A stretch of 64,000 bases of DNA. Origin: Owenweeksia sp963758205 (GTDB lineage: Bacteria; Bacteroidota; Bacteroidia; Flavobacteriales; Schleiferiaceae). Of this stretch, positions 1-8,933 are shown piece by piece. The first letter of the stretch is position 1. Each line of letters starts with the position of its first letter. Location of the stretch: NCBI GenBank assembly GCA_963758205.1, contig CAVWUM010000001.1, positions 248,001 to 312,000 on the forward strand, written 5' to 3'. A program made the translations under genes and the position numbers. The notes under the pieces are model-generated. The model saw only the letters and a list, made by a program, of their open reading frames with translations. It was not told the origin of the DNA and did no database searches.

Positions 1-324
1 TACTTGTGCTCCAGTTTACACCCATTATCTCAAGGCCGGTAAAAGGACCTACAGCGCCATTGTTGGCGGTGTCATTTACCCAAATAAACGGGCGGGTACC
101 GTTGGCTCCGTTTATAGAGCTGGAAACAACTTCGCTAAGGTTACCGGATGTTACTACATAGCATACCACTTTAACAGTATCCAGGTAGTAGGCGGAAGTG
201 TCATCACAATTGGCAAGGTCGGCCGGACTTACTGTACGGATGTCCGTTACCTGCACCAATGGTGCCTGGGCAAAAAGCCCTGCCGTAAAGGCTACGGCAA
301 ATAAAAATGTAAATAGATTTCTCA
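1..324 (-). CDS. Exported protein, N-terminal part only (runs off left edge)
   Basis: Only the first 108 codons are in the window. The protein starts at an ATG complementary to 322-324, with a clear signal peptide (MRNLFTFLFAVAFTAGLFAQ), followed by a stretch with VTDIRTVSPADLANCDDTSAY and a later segment reading WVNDTANNGAVGPFTG. The fold is beta-rich and could be an OB-like or surface-exposed domain, but I do not recognise the family. It follows the 719-residue T9SS-type gene with a gap of only 14 bases, so it is very probably the third gene of that operon and another secreted protein. Its C-terminus, where a sorting domain would lie, is outside the window. Confidence 0.75.
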
Positions 325-338
325 TTTTTCAATCGGGT

Positions 339-2498
339 TTATTTAATAATTACAAATTTTCCAGTAAACTTTTCTCCGGTGTCCAGGTCTTCAACCGAAA
401 ACATATACAGCCCACGGCTTATGATCTGACTATCAAGACTCAAAAGATCCCATGCGTGCTCACCACCTGAAAATACATTGTCATCAGGATCTTCACTGCC
501 AAAGGTTTTAAACCAGCGTATATCCGAGCCATTATAGTTTTGGTCGTGATTGATTTCATCAATAAAATCACCAGCCACGGTGTAAATTCTGATCTGGCAA
601 CGCTGCGGCAGGTTGGCAAAAATCATTTTACGGCTTTCCTCCTGAAAGTTGGATTGACCCTCCCAGGCCGCACCATAATAGTAGGGGTTGGGGTAAGCGA
701 AAGGCTCATTGGCCTTCATATCTGTGTTTGGGCCTTTGCCGGCAAATGTTCTGAAGTCATTGGCTAAAAAGCTCGATTCCAACGACTGAATGTTGCGTTC
801 ATCATCGCCCTGATCAAAAGCGGTAACTGCCACGGCATTTTGCCAGCCATTGTTAATGTTATCAATGGTATAGCGAAATTGATACACATTGGTATCACCT
901 TCAAAGGTTTGTGGAGTACTTAATTTAATATCATCAAACCCGGTATCGAAAAACAAGCCGTTGCCGGCACTGTCATACTGTGCCACCAGATTCAGGCTGC
1001 TTTGCAGGTCATTTACCCCCTCTACATCAAAACCCACCTGACTCATGTAAATTTTAAAACCTTCAAAATCTTTGGTATTACTAATGGGATCCAAAGTGTT
1101 TACCGAGTTGTTAGTCCAATAGATGTCTATTTTACCATCACCGGCTATTACCTTAGTTACAGGTGTGGCCGGTGGGGTGGGCAACACAAAGCGGGTAATA
1201 CGTCCATCTCCATCCACATCTTCATCACCATCAATTATCCCATTAAAGTTTACATCCTCACCATTATAGGTTTCCTGCGCAAATATGGCGTTATCAGCAA
1301 GGTTTTGGCGCTGTACGGGGTTGTTGTCAGTATTCGGATTTCCATCCTCGTTTTTCTTTGCCAGTATGTAAGCAAAGGTTACAGTTACTTCATCTCCGGG
1401 TTCAAAGCGGGCAAATGGCCCTACTGAAATAAGGTCTGAGCGGTTTCCCGCCTGCTTCAACAGATTTTGAAAATCAAGATTACCAGGGCAGTTAGGATCG
1501 TTGGGGTTAGTCCAGCAGGGGGAGTGGTTTAAGCCATCGCTCATTTTATCAAGCCTTTGGCCCTCACCACTTGGTGCGGCAAACTGAGCGGTAAAATCAT
1601 TAAACACCCAGGCCTGGTAATTTGCTCTGAAGTTATCGGCCTCCCACTGGTTCGTAAGCTTATTAAATGTACTATCCAGATTAGGGCTGTGGAAGCCCTC
1701 CTTATCCTCAGCTCCTAAAAACTTTTGCCCGATGTAGCTATCCGTAAAACCGGGATCCCCTGTGGCATCAAAACAATAGGCCACGTTAAGTGAATCCAGG
1801 TAACCATTACCCCCTTTGTTATAGAATTGCGCACCACCCGTACCGGCAGGGGTAACATTTATGTTTCTCACTACCGTATTGTTCCAAAGGCCTACATGTA
1901 AATCATCATAAAAGTTAGAGCCGGTGTTTTCAATCTTAAAGGTTACAAACACCACAAAGTCAGAAAACAAGTAGTTCCAGTTATAGCTCTCCATGGTAAT
2001 TTTTAAACCCATGGGCTGATGGGTGGGGCCACCAATGCGAATGGAAGTTCCGGGGTAAAACTGCACGGTATCGCTAAGCACCGAAACATAATCCTGGTGC
2101 GAAACTGCATTGCCTGTGTAAAAACGGCTATCAAATAATGAGGAGCGTTCCTGCAATGGGGTAAGGGCAAAGGTTTCAAAGCCACCGGCACCTGGTGTGT
2201 AACCCGAAGAGTTATCAAGGGCAGCAGTGGTAACGCGCACGTCAGCACCATTTTGACGGCCGCCAATCCATATTCCACCTTCAAACAGGTGCTCTATACC
2301 TGATCCGGCAGGGTATTCACAGCTTGGGGTACCCGAGCCATCGCGGTAGCCGTCAAATGAATTACCAAACGTGGCAAAGTTGCTTACTGCAAGCCTTACG
2401 TTAGAGGCTGATGTTATTTTGCTTTCAAAACCCTGGCCCCACACGCAGGTCGCGGTCATTAGAAGTACAGTTCCAAAAAGTATCCTAAGCTTTGCCAT
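339..2498 (-). CDS. Exported protein with FlgD-like / T9SS C-terminal domain, function unknown
   Basis: 719 residues. A signal peptide (MAKLRILFGTVLLMTATCVWGQG) is followed by a long beta-rich region with many Asn/Asp/Gly turns. An acidic DVNFNGIIDGDEDVDGDG segment near residue 420 looks like a dockerin/EF-hand-type calcium loop. The C-terminus has the FlgD-like Ig pattern: FAYPNPYY, then RIYTVAGDFI, then SRGLYMFSVEDLDTGEKFTGKF ending in FVIIK, which fits a T9SS sorting or periplasmic FlgD-like domain. The ATG is 3 bases past the stop of the upstream nuclease-like gene, so the two are cotranscribed. No enzymatic motif was found; surface or periplasmic structural/binding role is an inference. 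Confidence 0.8.
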   Translation of the reverse strand: MAKLRILFGTVLLMTATCVWGQGFESKITSASNVRLAVSNFATFGNSFDGYRDGSGTPSCEYPAGSGIEHLFEGGIWIGGRQNGADVRVTTAALDNSSGYTPGAGGFETFALTPLQERSSLFDSRFYTGNAVSHQDYVSVLSDTVQFYPGTSIRIGGPTHQPMGLKITMESYNWNYLFSDFVVFVTFKIENTGSNFYDDLHVGLWNNTVVRNINVTPAGTGGAQFYNKGGNGYLDSLNVAYCFDATGDPGFTDSYIGQKFLGAEDKEGFHSPNLDSTFNKLTNQWEADNFRANYQAWVFNDFTAQFAAPSGEGQRLDKMSDGLNHSPCWTNPNDPNCPGNLDFQNLLKQAGNRSDLISVGPFARFEPGDEVTVTFAYILAKKNEDGNPNTDNNPVQRQNLADNAIFAQETYNGEDVNFNGIIDGDEDVDGDGRITRFVLPTPPATPVTKVIAGDGKIDIYWTNNSVNTLDPISNTKDFEGFKIYMSQVGFDVEGVNDLQSSLNLVAQYDSAGNGLFFDTGFDDIKLSTPQTFEGDTNVYQFRYTIDNINNGWQNAVAVTAFDQGDDERNIQSLESSFLANDFRTFAGKGPNTDMKANEPFAYPNPYYYGAAWEGQSNFQEESRKMIFANLPQRCQIRIYTVAGDFIDEINHDQNYNGSDIRWFKTFGSEDPDDNVFSGGEHAWDLLSLDSQIISRGLYMFSVEDLDTGEKFTGKFVIIK

Positions 2499-2501
2499 TC
2501 C

Positions 2502-3797
2502 TTACTTCACAAGTTTTTTTGTAACCACTGTTCCTTTTTTATCGGAAATCTTAATAAGGTATATTCCCTTGTTCCAGCTGGCCGTACTAATACTCATTTG
2601 CTGTTCGCCACTGTGCATACGGCCCTTATACACCGGTTTGCCGGTGATATCGCAAATAAAAATTTCAAAGTTGGTGGTTGATGCTTTTTTGCGGCTTAAG
2701 GTTAGCTCGTTGCCAAAAGGGTTATTCATGCTCAGGGCGTCTTTGGCGCTAACCTCACTCAGTCCTATTCCGCTTGGGGTAATTTCATATTCGGCCACTA
2801 CCGGCAGGTGGTCGCTAAAGTTGTAAAGTGCATTGGCTACAGCCTGAGAAACCACACCGTTAGTGCCGGCATTAATGGATTGGTTAAAGTGGCTGCCATC
2901 GTTACCGATAGCCTTCATGCTATTAAACTTGTACTTAATTTTTTCAGCACCAGTGCTGATGCTCCCGGAGTGTAAAATCAAATCAAAACGGTCATCCAAT
3001 CCACCACCGGAAAAACATCCTGAACCCGATGAGTGGGTACTTTGGGTATGGATACCGGCAAAACTGCCGTTGTTATTCCATGCTCCCGCTACTCCGGGGT
3101 CCACAAACCTCTCACTGGCCACTGAGTAGTTTACGGCTTTTTGGTAGGCGCCCTCACTACTGGTATAGATATTCATGTCGCCACAAAAAATCACGTTTTT
3201 ATCACTCACATTATTGGTAAGGTGGTTCATCACGGCATCCATGGCTCTGTCGCGCTCCATGCGGTCCGAAGCGGAATTTCCGGCTTTGAGGTGCCCGGCT
3301 ACTACGGTGAAGAAATTTGTGTCGGCACCAAGTTTTAGCCCCGGGTCTTTATAATAGAGACGGTAAAAGTCAATTACCCTAACGAGGGTTTGATTGTTGA
3401 GATTATTTACCAGTGCAAACTGGCTGCTTAGTACGAAAAGCGTGGTATCATAAAACAACATATTTGCAATGCTGCTGCCCTGAGCGTTGCTGAATGCGGC
3501 ACTGGTAAAGTTGTTTTCGCCATCCGTATTTATCACATTGCTGAGTATAGAGCGGGCACCGGAATTATCAGGAAAAGCAACAATTTCGTTTACGCAAAGT
3601 ATGTCCGGGTCAATGGCTTTAAAAACTGTTTTAAAGGCCTGGTCTTTAGCGGTAGCAGAAATGCCCTGGGTGCAGGGGGCATTGGCATCCGGAACCTTGT
3701 AGTACATCAGGTTGTAAGTCATCAACTTAAAATCCTGTGACTGAGCGAATAAACCTAGGGTTAACGTGCTGAAAATGATAAGATAAAGCTTTCGCAT
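2502..3797 (-). CDS. Secreted endonuclease/exonuclease/phosphatase-fold protein with T9SS sorting domain
   Basis: 431 residues from the ATG at 3797; an in-frame start 8 codons earlier exists, but it would put charged residues ahead of the signal peptide MRKLYLIIFSTLTLGLFAQ. The EEP-fold landmarks are all present in order: FKLMTYNLMYY near the N-terminus, CVNEIVAF (catalytic Glu), FCGDMNIYTSSEG (Asp/Asn pair) and NFSDHLPVVAEYE (Asp-His). The last ~80 residues form a type A sorting domain (FEIFICDITGKPVYKGRM, then GIYLIKISDKKGTVVTKKLVK), so export through the T9SS encoded at 57-62.6 kb is expected. Substrate could be nucleic acid or a phosphoester; the sequence does not decide. First gene of a three-gene operon. 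Confidence 0.88.
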   Translation of the reverse strand: MRKLYLIIFSTLTLGLFAQSQDFKLMTYNLMYYKVPDANAPCTQGISATAKDQAFKTVFKAIDPDILCVNEIVAFPDNSGARSILSNVINTDGENNFTSAAFSNAQGSSIANMLFYDTTLFVLSSQFALVNNLNNQTLVRVIDFYRLYYKDPGLKLGADTNFFTVVAGHLKAGNSASDRMERDRAMDAVMNHLTNNVSDKNVIFCGDMNIYTSSEGAYQKAVNYSVASERFVDPGVAGAWNNNGSFAGIHTQSTHSSGSGCFSGGGLDDRFDLILHSGSISTGAEKIKYKFNSMKAIGNDGSHFNQSINAGTNGVVSQAVANALYNFSDHLPVVAEYEITPSGIGLSEVSAKDALSMNNPFGNELTLSRKKASTTNFEIFICDITGKPVYKGRMHSGEQQMSISTASWNKGIYLIKISDKKGTVVTKKLVK

Positions 3798-3818
3798 GTT
3801 CCGTTTTAAAAATCGGTG

Positions 3819-3826
3819 CAAAAGTA
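3819..3826 (-). promoter_or_regulatory. Bacteroidota -7 promoter box (TACTTTTG)
   Basis: On the minus strand the sequence TACTTTTG matches the TAnnTTTG -7 consensus and lies 21 bases before the ATG of the EEP-fold gene. No convincing -33 TTG was found at the ideal distance. Confidence 0.5.
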
Positions 3827-3879
3827 ATAATTAAAAAGGGGAGGGGTAAGGTAGTAGGTTAAGGAAATATCAATTTTAA

Positions 3880-6345
3880 CTATTTGTCTTTATCGTCACC
3901 AAACAGATCAAATTTTATCCCGGAGTCATCCTTCTTTTTATCCTCTTTATCAGATTTTTTGAAAATGTTTTTTAACTGGCGTCCCTGCTCCTTGAGTCCT
4001 TCATTAATCGATTCGGTCATACCCTGTCGGTCCAGTTCAATGGAAGGGTTCTCAATGGGCCCTGCCATCCTTATATAAATATTGGGGTCATCATCTTTTT
4101 CCACCTCTACAAGATGATCATCAAATTCTGATTTCTGCTTTTTATTTTTTCTGTTGGAAAACAATACATCGGATAACTTAAGGCGGATGCTGTAATCAAT
4201 CACGTTATCAAAGCCGTGCTTGCCCTGCAGGCCTAGGTCCATTACGTTGCTGTTAATATTCATCATAGGGATAATAACCTGCGAGTTTTTGATGCTGATA
4301 TCATTTTGCAGGTGTGAGAAACGCACATCCTGTAACTCCTTTATATCTGCAAATCGCGATAGTACCAGCATAGGTTCGTAATTGGTAAGCCTTCCGTTTT
4401 CGATTGAAAGCCGCGACTCCATAACTATACTACTAAGGTCGATATCGAGTGTTGGACTCATATGGCAGGATAGCCCCATATTGAGGTTGGCGATGCCATA
4501 CAGGTTTTTGCTGGTTATTTCCTCCTGCCCAAAATTGTTGAAACTGGTAAAAAGCTTATTAATGTTTACTGCATTGGCTTTAAGCGAGGCCTCCATCCTG
4601 TAATTGGCCGGTTGTGTATTTATGGTTAACTGGCCTTCAAAGGTGCCCTCGTCTGCTTTCAGGGTTATTGATTTTGCATTAATCATCCCGTTTTTTACAT
4701 CAAGCTGCCCGCCTATATCAGTAGCATAAAACTTGTCAAACCTGAATTTATCCACGGCCAGGTCCAGCTCAAGGTCAAGGGCCTTAACAAATTCAAGGCT
4801 GTATTCCTCGTTACTTTCTGTGGTGCCTCCCAAAATAAAATCCTCCATTACCAATTGCTGGGAGCGCATGCGGGCGTCAATATTTAGTTTTTGATCATTA
4901 AAATAGGCGTAGTTGAGCACGTTTTCAAAAGCGCCTTGCAGATAAATATCGCTTTCGCCAGTACGGAAAAAGAAGTTGGCAATTTTTAAATCATTACCCA
5001 AAAAGCGCAAGTCTGCATCAAGGTCTTCAATTCTGCGCTCAGTATTTTTAAACGTAAACCCGATATTATCAAGCATAATGCTACCACTGGCTTTGGCTCT
5101 TTTCAGCTCTTCAGGTTTAATGGAGCTTAGCGACTTAAACTTGTTCTCAAAGTGTACATCTATATTGGCACGTCCTTCGGGTTTGGTAAGAGTATCGGCT
5201 GGTAAAAAAATAAGCCACTCACTAAACTCCAGGTTACTCTTAAGATCGAGTACAACATCCGGTTGAGAAAAATCATTAATATCCAGTGCCCCGGTAAAAC
5301 TACCCGAGCGGCCGTTGCCTTTAAATTTTTTAAGATGGAGATTGTCTTTTCCCTTTTTAAGTTCATAGGTGCCCTGGCAGCTAAAATCTCTTATGCTGGC
5401 ATTGTTGTAACCCGATAGTGTAGAGTTGGAAGTGGAGAACTCCACTTCAATGTCGGGTTCTTTTTCATCTTCAAAAATGCCTTTGAAGGATAGGTTGGCA
5501 CTGCCGTCAAAATCAATGTTGGAAGGTATGCCCCAGTTTTGTGTGGAAGCTAATTCCTGAAAATCCCCCAGATCAAGATTTTTTTGTGAAGCCAATATGG
5601 CTACACCCTTAGGCTCAATATTCATGGCAAAGTCAACCTCTGTGGTATTGAGTTTAAGCAGGCCTTCGGTAAACTGAAAGTTGCTGGAATTACCCGCCAA
5701 TTTAAAAGCCGTTTTTGCATTTACCTGCCTTAGATAGTTGTAGCCATCTACCACCAGTGAGTCTAAATAAAGATCTCCGGTATTGGTAATTGAAAAATTA
5801 TCTGCCTCAAAACTGCCTGAAAATACGAGTTGCTTTACAAAACCCGAAGCTGACTGATTTATGCCGCCTTCATATTGCTGTACCTTAAAATTTTCAAAGC
5901 TTACTTCCTCTAAGGTAAATACAGAACTGCCTGAGGTGGTATCTTCTTTCCAGATTTGATAGTTCGGGAGTCCTTTTTCCGGCCGTATGATATGCGCTGT
6001 ACCTTCTTCCAACGAAATCCTGTGGATACTCAGGTCATCCGAAAAAACATTCCAGAGATTAAATTCGAAAAACACCTGTTTGGCGTAGAGCAGGGTATCG
6101 CCTTTTTGAGAATTGGCCCCGGCCGAAAAAACCTCGCTGAAGGCCAGTGAGGCATAAGGGAATTTGCGGAGGGAAACATCAACCTGTTTTATGGATACCG
6201 GCTCGGCCAGCATTCGGTTAACTTCGGTAAGTACGGCTGCCTTTATCTTATCCTGATTAAGGTAAAGCACGGTAGCGAATACCGCAATAAGCAGCACAAA
6301 AATGCCTGCAAACCAAAGTAAAAAACGAATGATTTTTTTCTTCAT
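3880..6345 (-). CDS. AsmA family inner-membrane/periplasmic protein
   Basis: 821 residues from the ATG at 6345. I chose this over the in-frame start 6 codons upstream because MKKKIIRFLLWFAGIFVLLIAVF is then an ideal N-terminal membrane anchor. The rest is a long periplasmic beta-rich domain of the AsmA/TamB type. Early residues AVLTEVNRMLAEPVSIKQVD and the late GKHGFDNVIDYSIRLKLSD segment are characteristic of the AsmA family in Bacteroidota, and the tail is highly charged (KKSDKEDKKKDDSG). AsmA-like proteins are linked to outer-membrane lipid homeostasis; the precise role here is unknown. It stands alone, followed by an 82-base gap. Confidence 0.85.
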   Translation of the reverse strand: MKKKIIRFLLWFAGIFVLLIAVFATVLYLNQDKIKAAVLTEVNRMLAEPVSIKQVDVSLRKFPYASLAFSEVFSAGANSQKGDTLLYAKQVFFEFNLWNVFSDDLSIHRISLEEGTAHIIRPEKGLPNYQIWKEDTTSGSSVFTLEEVSFENFKVQQYEGGINQSASGFVKQLVFSGSFEADNFSITNTGDLYLDSLVVDGYNYLRQVNAKTAFKLAGNSSNFQFTEGLLKLNTTEVDFAMNIEPKGVAILASQKNLDLGDFQELASTQNWGIPSNIDFDGSANLSFKGIFEDEKEPDIEVEFSTSNSTLSGYNNASIRDFSCQGTYELKKGKDNLHLKKFKGNGRSGSFTGALDINDFSQPDVVLDLKSNLEFSEWLIFLPADTLTKPEGRANIDVHFENKFKSLSSIKPEELKRAKASGSIMLDNIGFTFKNTERRIEDLDADLRFLGNDLKIANFFFRTGESDIYLQGAFENVLNYAYFNDQKLNIDARMRSQQLVMEDFILGGTTESNEEYSLEFVKALDLELDLAVDKFRFDKFYATDIGGQLDVKNGMINAKSITLKADEGTFEGQLTINTQPANYRMEASLKANAVNINKLFTSFNNFGQEEITSKNLYGIANLNMGLSCHMSPTLDIDLSSIVMESRLSIENGRLTNYEPMLVLSRFADIKELQDVRFSHLQNDISIKNSQVIIPMMNINSNVMDLGLQGKHGFDNVIDYSIRLKLSDVLFSNRKNKKQKSEFDDHLVEVEKDDDPNIYIRMAGPIENPSIELDRQGMTESINEGLKEQGRQLKNIFKKSDKEDKKKDDSGIKFDLFGDDKDK

Positions 6346-6410
6346 CCCAAAATGCTCATGCAATATTACACATCAACGTGTGAAGCTCATAATAAGTCTG
6401 TTTTGGGCAT

Positions 6411-6435
6411 AAAAAAGCCCTCCCGAAGGAAGGCT
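6411..6435 (-). terminator. Rho-independent terminator of the small-protein gene
   Basis: Read on the minus strand, an 8-bp stem (AGCCTTCC / GGAGGGCT, one wobble) with a TTCG loop is followed by six T. It lies 25 bases after the stop of the 79-residue gene. Confidence 0.8.
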
Positions 6436-6459
6436 CAAATATTTCTATTTATCAGATGG

Positions 6460-6699
6460 TTACTTCGATCTTGCAACCTTGTATCCGTGCTTTTCAAGAA
6501 AGTCAATTTTTTCCTGAATTACTTTTTTGGATCTCTTACCCATTTCTTTAGCAATACCCTTGCTTAAACCGTCCAGCTCTTCAACACTTAGTTTGCCTAG
6601 AAACTGACTGGAGAATAGAGCTTTAAGGGTTTTGTTATTGTTTTGGTTCTCCCTGATTGTAGATACCAATACGCCAGGAGTTACTTTTCCTTTTGCCAT
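6460..6699 (-). CDS. Small basic protein of unknown function (79 aa)
   Basis: 79 residues starting MAKGKVTPGVLVSTIRENQN and ending KHGYKVARSK. A longer in-frame reading begins 18 codons earlier, but those residues look non-coding. The protein is Lys-rich and probably helical (LSVEELDGLSKGIAKEMGKR, then VIQEKIDFLEKH), with no membrane segment or signal peptide. It has its own strong terminator at 6411-6435, which supports it as a real gene. It is downstream of the RluB-like gene with a 69-base gap. A nucleic-acid-binding role would fit the charge but is speculation. Confidence 0.6.
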   Translation of the reverse strand: MAKGKVTPGVLVSTIRENQNNNKTLKALFSSQFLGKLSVEELDGLSKGIAKEMGKRSKKVIQEKIDFLEKHGYKVARSK

Positions 6700-6768
6700 T
6701 TTTTGTGAATTTGTTGTTGTGTGATATTGTTGTGTAAGGAGCGAAAATAACAAAGAAATAATATATAA

Positions 6769-7644
6769 TCATTTCATTTTAAGAAAGCTAACCTCTTTGG
6801 GAGTCAACTTTCTCCACTGCCCACGGTTCAAAGCCTTTTTAGTAAGGCCAGCAAAAAACACCCTATCCAGTTTAGTTACTTCATAACCAAGGCTTTCGAA
6901 AATTCGCCTCACAATTCGGTTACGGCCACTGTGTATAGTTACGCCCACATGGTTATGCGCCTTTTGATCGATAAAAGTTATTTCATCCACTTTAATCGGC
7001 CCGTCTTCAAGTTCCAATCCCCCCTGTATTTTAGAAAAATCAGCATTGGTAAGTTTCTTGTCCAGAGTTACATCATATATTTTACGGGCACCATTAGAGG
7101 GGTGTAGCAATTTCGTGGTCAATTCACCATCATTGGTAAATAGTAAAACCCCCGTTGTTTTGCGATCCAGCCTGCCTACAGGGTATATTCTCTCTTTACA
7201 GGCATTTGCCACAAGTTCCATTACGGTTTTGCGCGCTTTGGGGTCATCCACAGTGGAAATAAAACCTTTGGGTTTATTCAGGAGTACGTACACCTTTTTT
7301 TCGGTCTGTAACTCGGTACCATTAAACTTTACTGTATCGGTGGGCTGCACTTTGTAGCCCATTTCTGTAATCACCTTTCCATTTACTTCTACCAGGCCGG
7401 TGCGTATCAGTTCATCACTCTCGCGCCTCGAGGCCACCCCTGCATTAGCCAGATATTTATTAAGCCGCACTAATCCTGAATTATCTCCGTTACCTGGATT
7501 TGGTTTGGCCGCTCCGCCCCTGCGCTTTGAGGGCATAGGTTTACGGCCTCTGGGCGGCTTTCCACTATTCCTGCCTTCCGGTTTTTGATTGGTTCTCTTA
7601 CGGGAGTCATCATTTCTTCCTCCTCCACGGTTTCCTCTGTTCAT
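6769..7644 (-). CDS. RluB/RsuA-family pseudouridine synthase
   Basis: 291 residues from the ATG at 7644. A 50-codon in-frame extension exists but overlaps the upstream nuclease gene and does not look coding; a TACTTTTG promoter box lies 15 bases before this ATG. The N-terminal ~60 residues are a low-complexity Arg/Gly/Lys/Pro RNA-binding tail. Then comes an S4 domain (VRLNKYLANAGVASRRESDE) and a pseudouridine synthase core with the catalytic Asp in VGRLDRKTTGVLLFTNDGEL. RluB/RsuA enzymes modify uridines in rRNA; which rRNA position is targeted cannot be told here. Confidence 0.9.
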   Translation of the reverse strand: MNRGNRGGGRNDDSRKRTNQKPEGRNSGKPPRGRKPMPSKRRGGAAKPNPGNGDNSGLVRLNKYLANAGVASRRESDELIRTGLVEVNGKVITEMGYKVQPTDTVKFNGTELQTEKKVYVLLNKPKGFISTVDDPKARKTVMELVANACKERIYPVGRLDRKTTGVLLFTNDGELTTKLLHPSNGARKIYDVTLDKKLTNADFSKIQGGLELEDGPIKVDEITFIDQKAHNHVGVTIHSGRNRIVRRIFESLGYEVTKLDRVFFAGLTKKALNRGQWRKLTPKEVSFLKMK

Positions 7645-7658
7645 CACAAAAATTTTTG

Positions 7659-7666
7659 CAAAAGTA
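7659..7666 (-). promoter_or_regulatory. Bacteroidota -7 promoter box (TACTTTTG) for the pseudouridine synthase
   Basis: TACTTTTG on the minus strand, 14 bases before the ATG at 7644, followed by a leader of about 10 bases. This suggests the gene can be transcribed apart from the genes upstream. Confidence 0.5.
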
Positions 7667-7687
7667 GTGAGAATTAGCACCCTACCA

Positions 7688-8041
7688 TCAGGGGTAAAAT
7701 GCTTCGGGCAAATGGGTAAGGCTAAAGGTGGGCTCCAGCAAAATGCTGATAATGTCAAATCGCACTTCCTTTTCTGTGGGATACTCTTCCACATACTGGT
7801 TAGCTGCCCGGATCAGGTGTTTTTGCTTGGTTCGCGTTACAAACTCTTCCGGCCTGCCGTGGCTGTCATTAGTTCGGGCTTTTACCTCTACCATTACAAT
7901 CCATTCGGCATTTTCCGCTACAATATCTATTTCAGCTTTGGCAAAGCGGTAATTGCGGTGCTTAATAGTGTAGCCGTTTTTTATAAGATGGGCTACAGCT
8001 TCATCCTCTCCAACATTGCCCAGATCGTTATGCTCAGCCAT
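7688..8041 (-). CDS. YraN / UPF0102 family nuclease-like protein
   Basis: 117 residues from the ATG at 8041, which overlaps the end of the LD-carboxypeptidase gene by 8 bases; a TTG one codon earlier is less likely. The sequence has the family's marks: LGNVGEDEAVAHLIKNGY, then the predicted PD-(D/E)XK-like core EIDIVAENAEWIVMVEVKAR, then a C-terminal VRFDIISI. Length is typical. Family members are predicted Holliday-junction-resolvase-like nucleases, but their biological role is not settled. Confidence 0.88.
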   Translation of the reverse strand: MAEHNDLGNVGEDEAVAHLIKNGYTIKHRNYRFAKAEIDIVAENAEWIVMVEVKARTNDSHGRPEEFVTRTKQKHLIRAANQYVEEYPTEKEVRFDIISILLEPTFSLTHLPEAFYP

Positions 8042-8933
8042 CAAATGTTAGTTTTACTTCTTTATCTGTAACCTCAAGAGTGGCATTTCTGCCGAATATC
8101 AGCGTATTATTATCGGCCAGGTGCCCTGCCGGAAATCTATAGCAAACCGGGTAATTATAATCGGCCAAATGGCGCTTAATTATTTCTTCAGCCGTTTCGC
8201 CAAATGGAATAGTGTTATCATTCATATCGCTCATCCCTCCAATAATCACCCCTGCGGGCTTTTCCAGATAGCCATTCCTCTTAAGGTTGTACATCATCCG
8301 GTCGATGTGATAGAGGTATTCATCCAGATCTTCTAAAAACAACAATTTGCCATCTGTGGACAAAGCTGTTGGCGAACCAGTTTGGCTGTATAGCATAGAA
8401 AGGTTGCCACCTGTCACTTCACCCTTGGCCCACCCTCTTTTATTAAAAGGATGGGCTGGAATGGTATAGCTGAGTTGTTCCCCGGTAAGGGCTTTCCTCA
8501 AACTCTCAAGCGCTTCAGCCGTATTCGTGCTAAAATTAACAGGCATGGTGCTATGCAGGGACTCCACGCCCAAAGCCGACAATTTATTGTGAAGTACCGT
8601 GATATCGCTATAACCGGCAATCCATTTTGGGTATTGCAACAGGGCATCAAAGTTTATATCATCAATTATTCGTACGGTGCCATATCCGCCCCGAGCGCAG
8701 ATAATCGCCTTTACTTCAGGGTCGTTAATAAAGCTTTGTAAATCTTCAAGGCGTTGAGCGTCTGTTCCGGCAAACTGATTATCCTCACTAAAAAGATTGG
8801 GTGCAGTTTTTACGCTGAAGCCCCATTCCTCAAATATTTCCACAGCAGGCTGCAATTCATCCGAACTAATCTTGCGGGCGGTACTTACAATGCCTATTAT
8901 ATCTCCATTAGCAAGTGCTGCCGGTTTTTTCAT
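8034..8933 (-). CDS. LD-carboxypeptidase (peptidase family S66)
   Basis: 299 residues. S66 landmarks are visible: the nucleophile Ser109 in WIAGYSDITVL, an acidic LFLEDLDEYLYHIDRM segment around residue 205, and a C-terminal His in FPAGHLADN. The N-terminal GDIIGIVSTAR and ICARGGYGTVRIID motifs are typical. These enzymes trim the terminal D-Ala from murein tetrapeptides in the cytoplasm during peptidoglycan recycling; some relatives (MccF) cleave microcin C-type compounds instead. Start and stop overlap with neighbours (ATGA with pdxJ, 8 bases with the YraN gene), indicating a tight operon. Confidence 0.9.
   Translation of the reverse strand: MKKPAALANGDIIGIVSTARKISSDELQPAVEIFEEWGFSVKTAPNLFSEDNQFAGTDAQRLEDLQSFINDPEVKAIICARGGYGTVRIIDDINFDALLQYPKWIAGYSDITVLHNKLSALGVESLHSTMPVNFSTNTAEALESLRKALTGEQLSYTIPAHPFNKRGWAKGEVTGGNLSMLYSQTGSPTALSTDGKLLFLEDLDEYLYHIDRMMYNLKRNGYLEKPAGVIIGGMSDMNDNTIPFGETAEEIIKRHLADYNYPVCYRFPAGHLADNNTLIFGRNATLEVTDKEVKLTFDG

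Noticed and set aside
7046..7357. 103-codon plus-strand frame
   Set aside because: It is antisense to the catalytic core of the pseudouridine synthase, with no promoter or family resemblance.
7645..7794. 50-codon N-terminal extension of the pseudouridine synthase
   Set aside because: It overlaps the YraN-like gene out of frame and crosses a probable promoter; the conserved protein starts at 7644.
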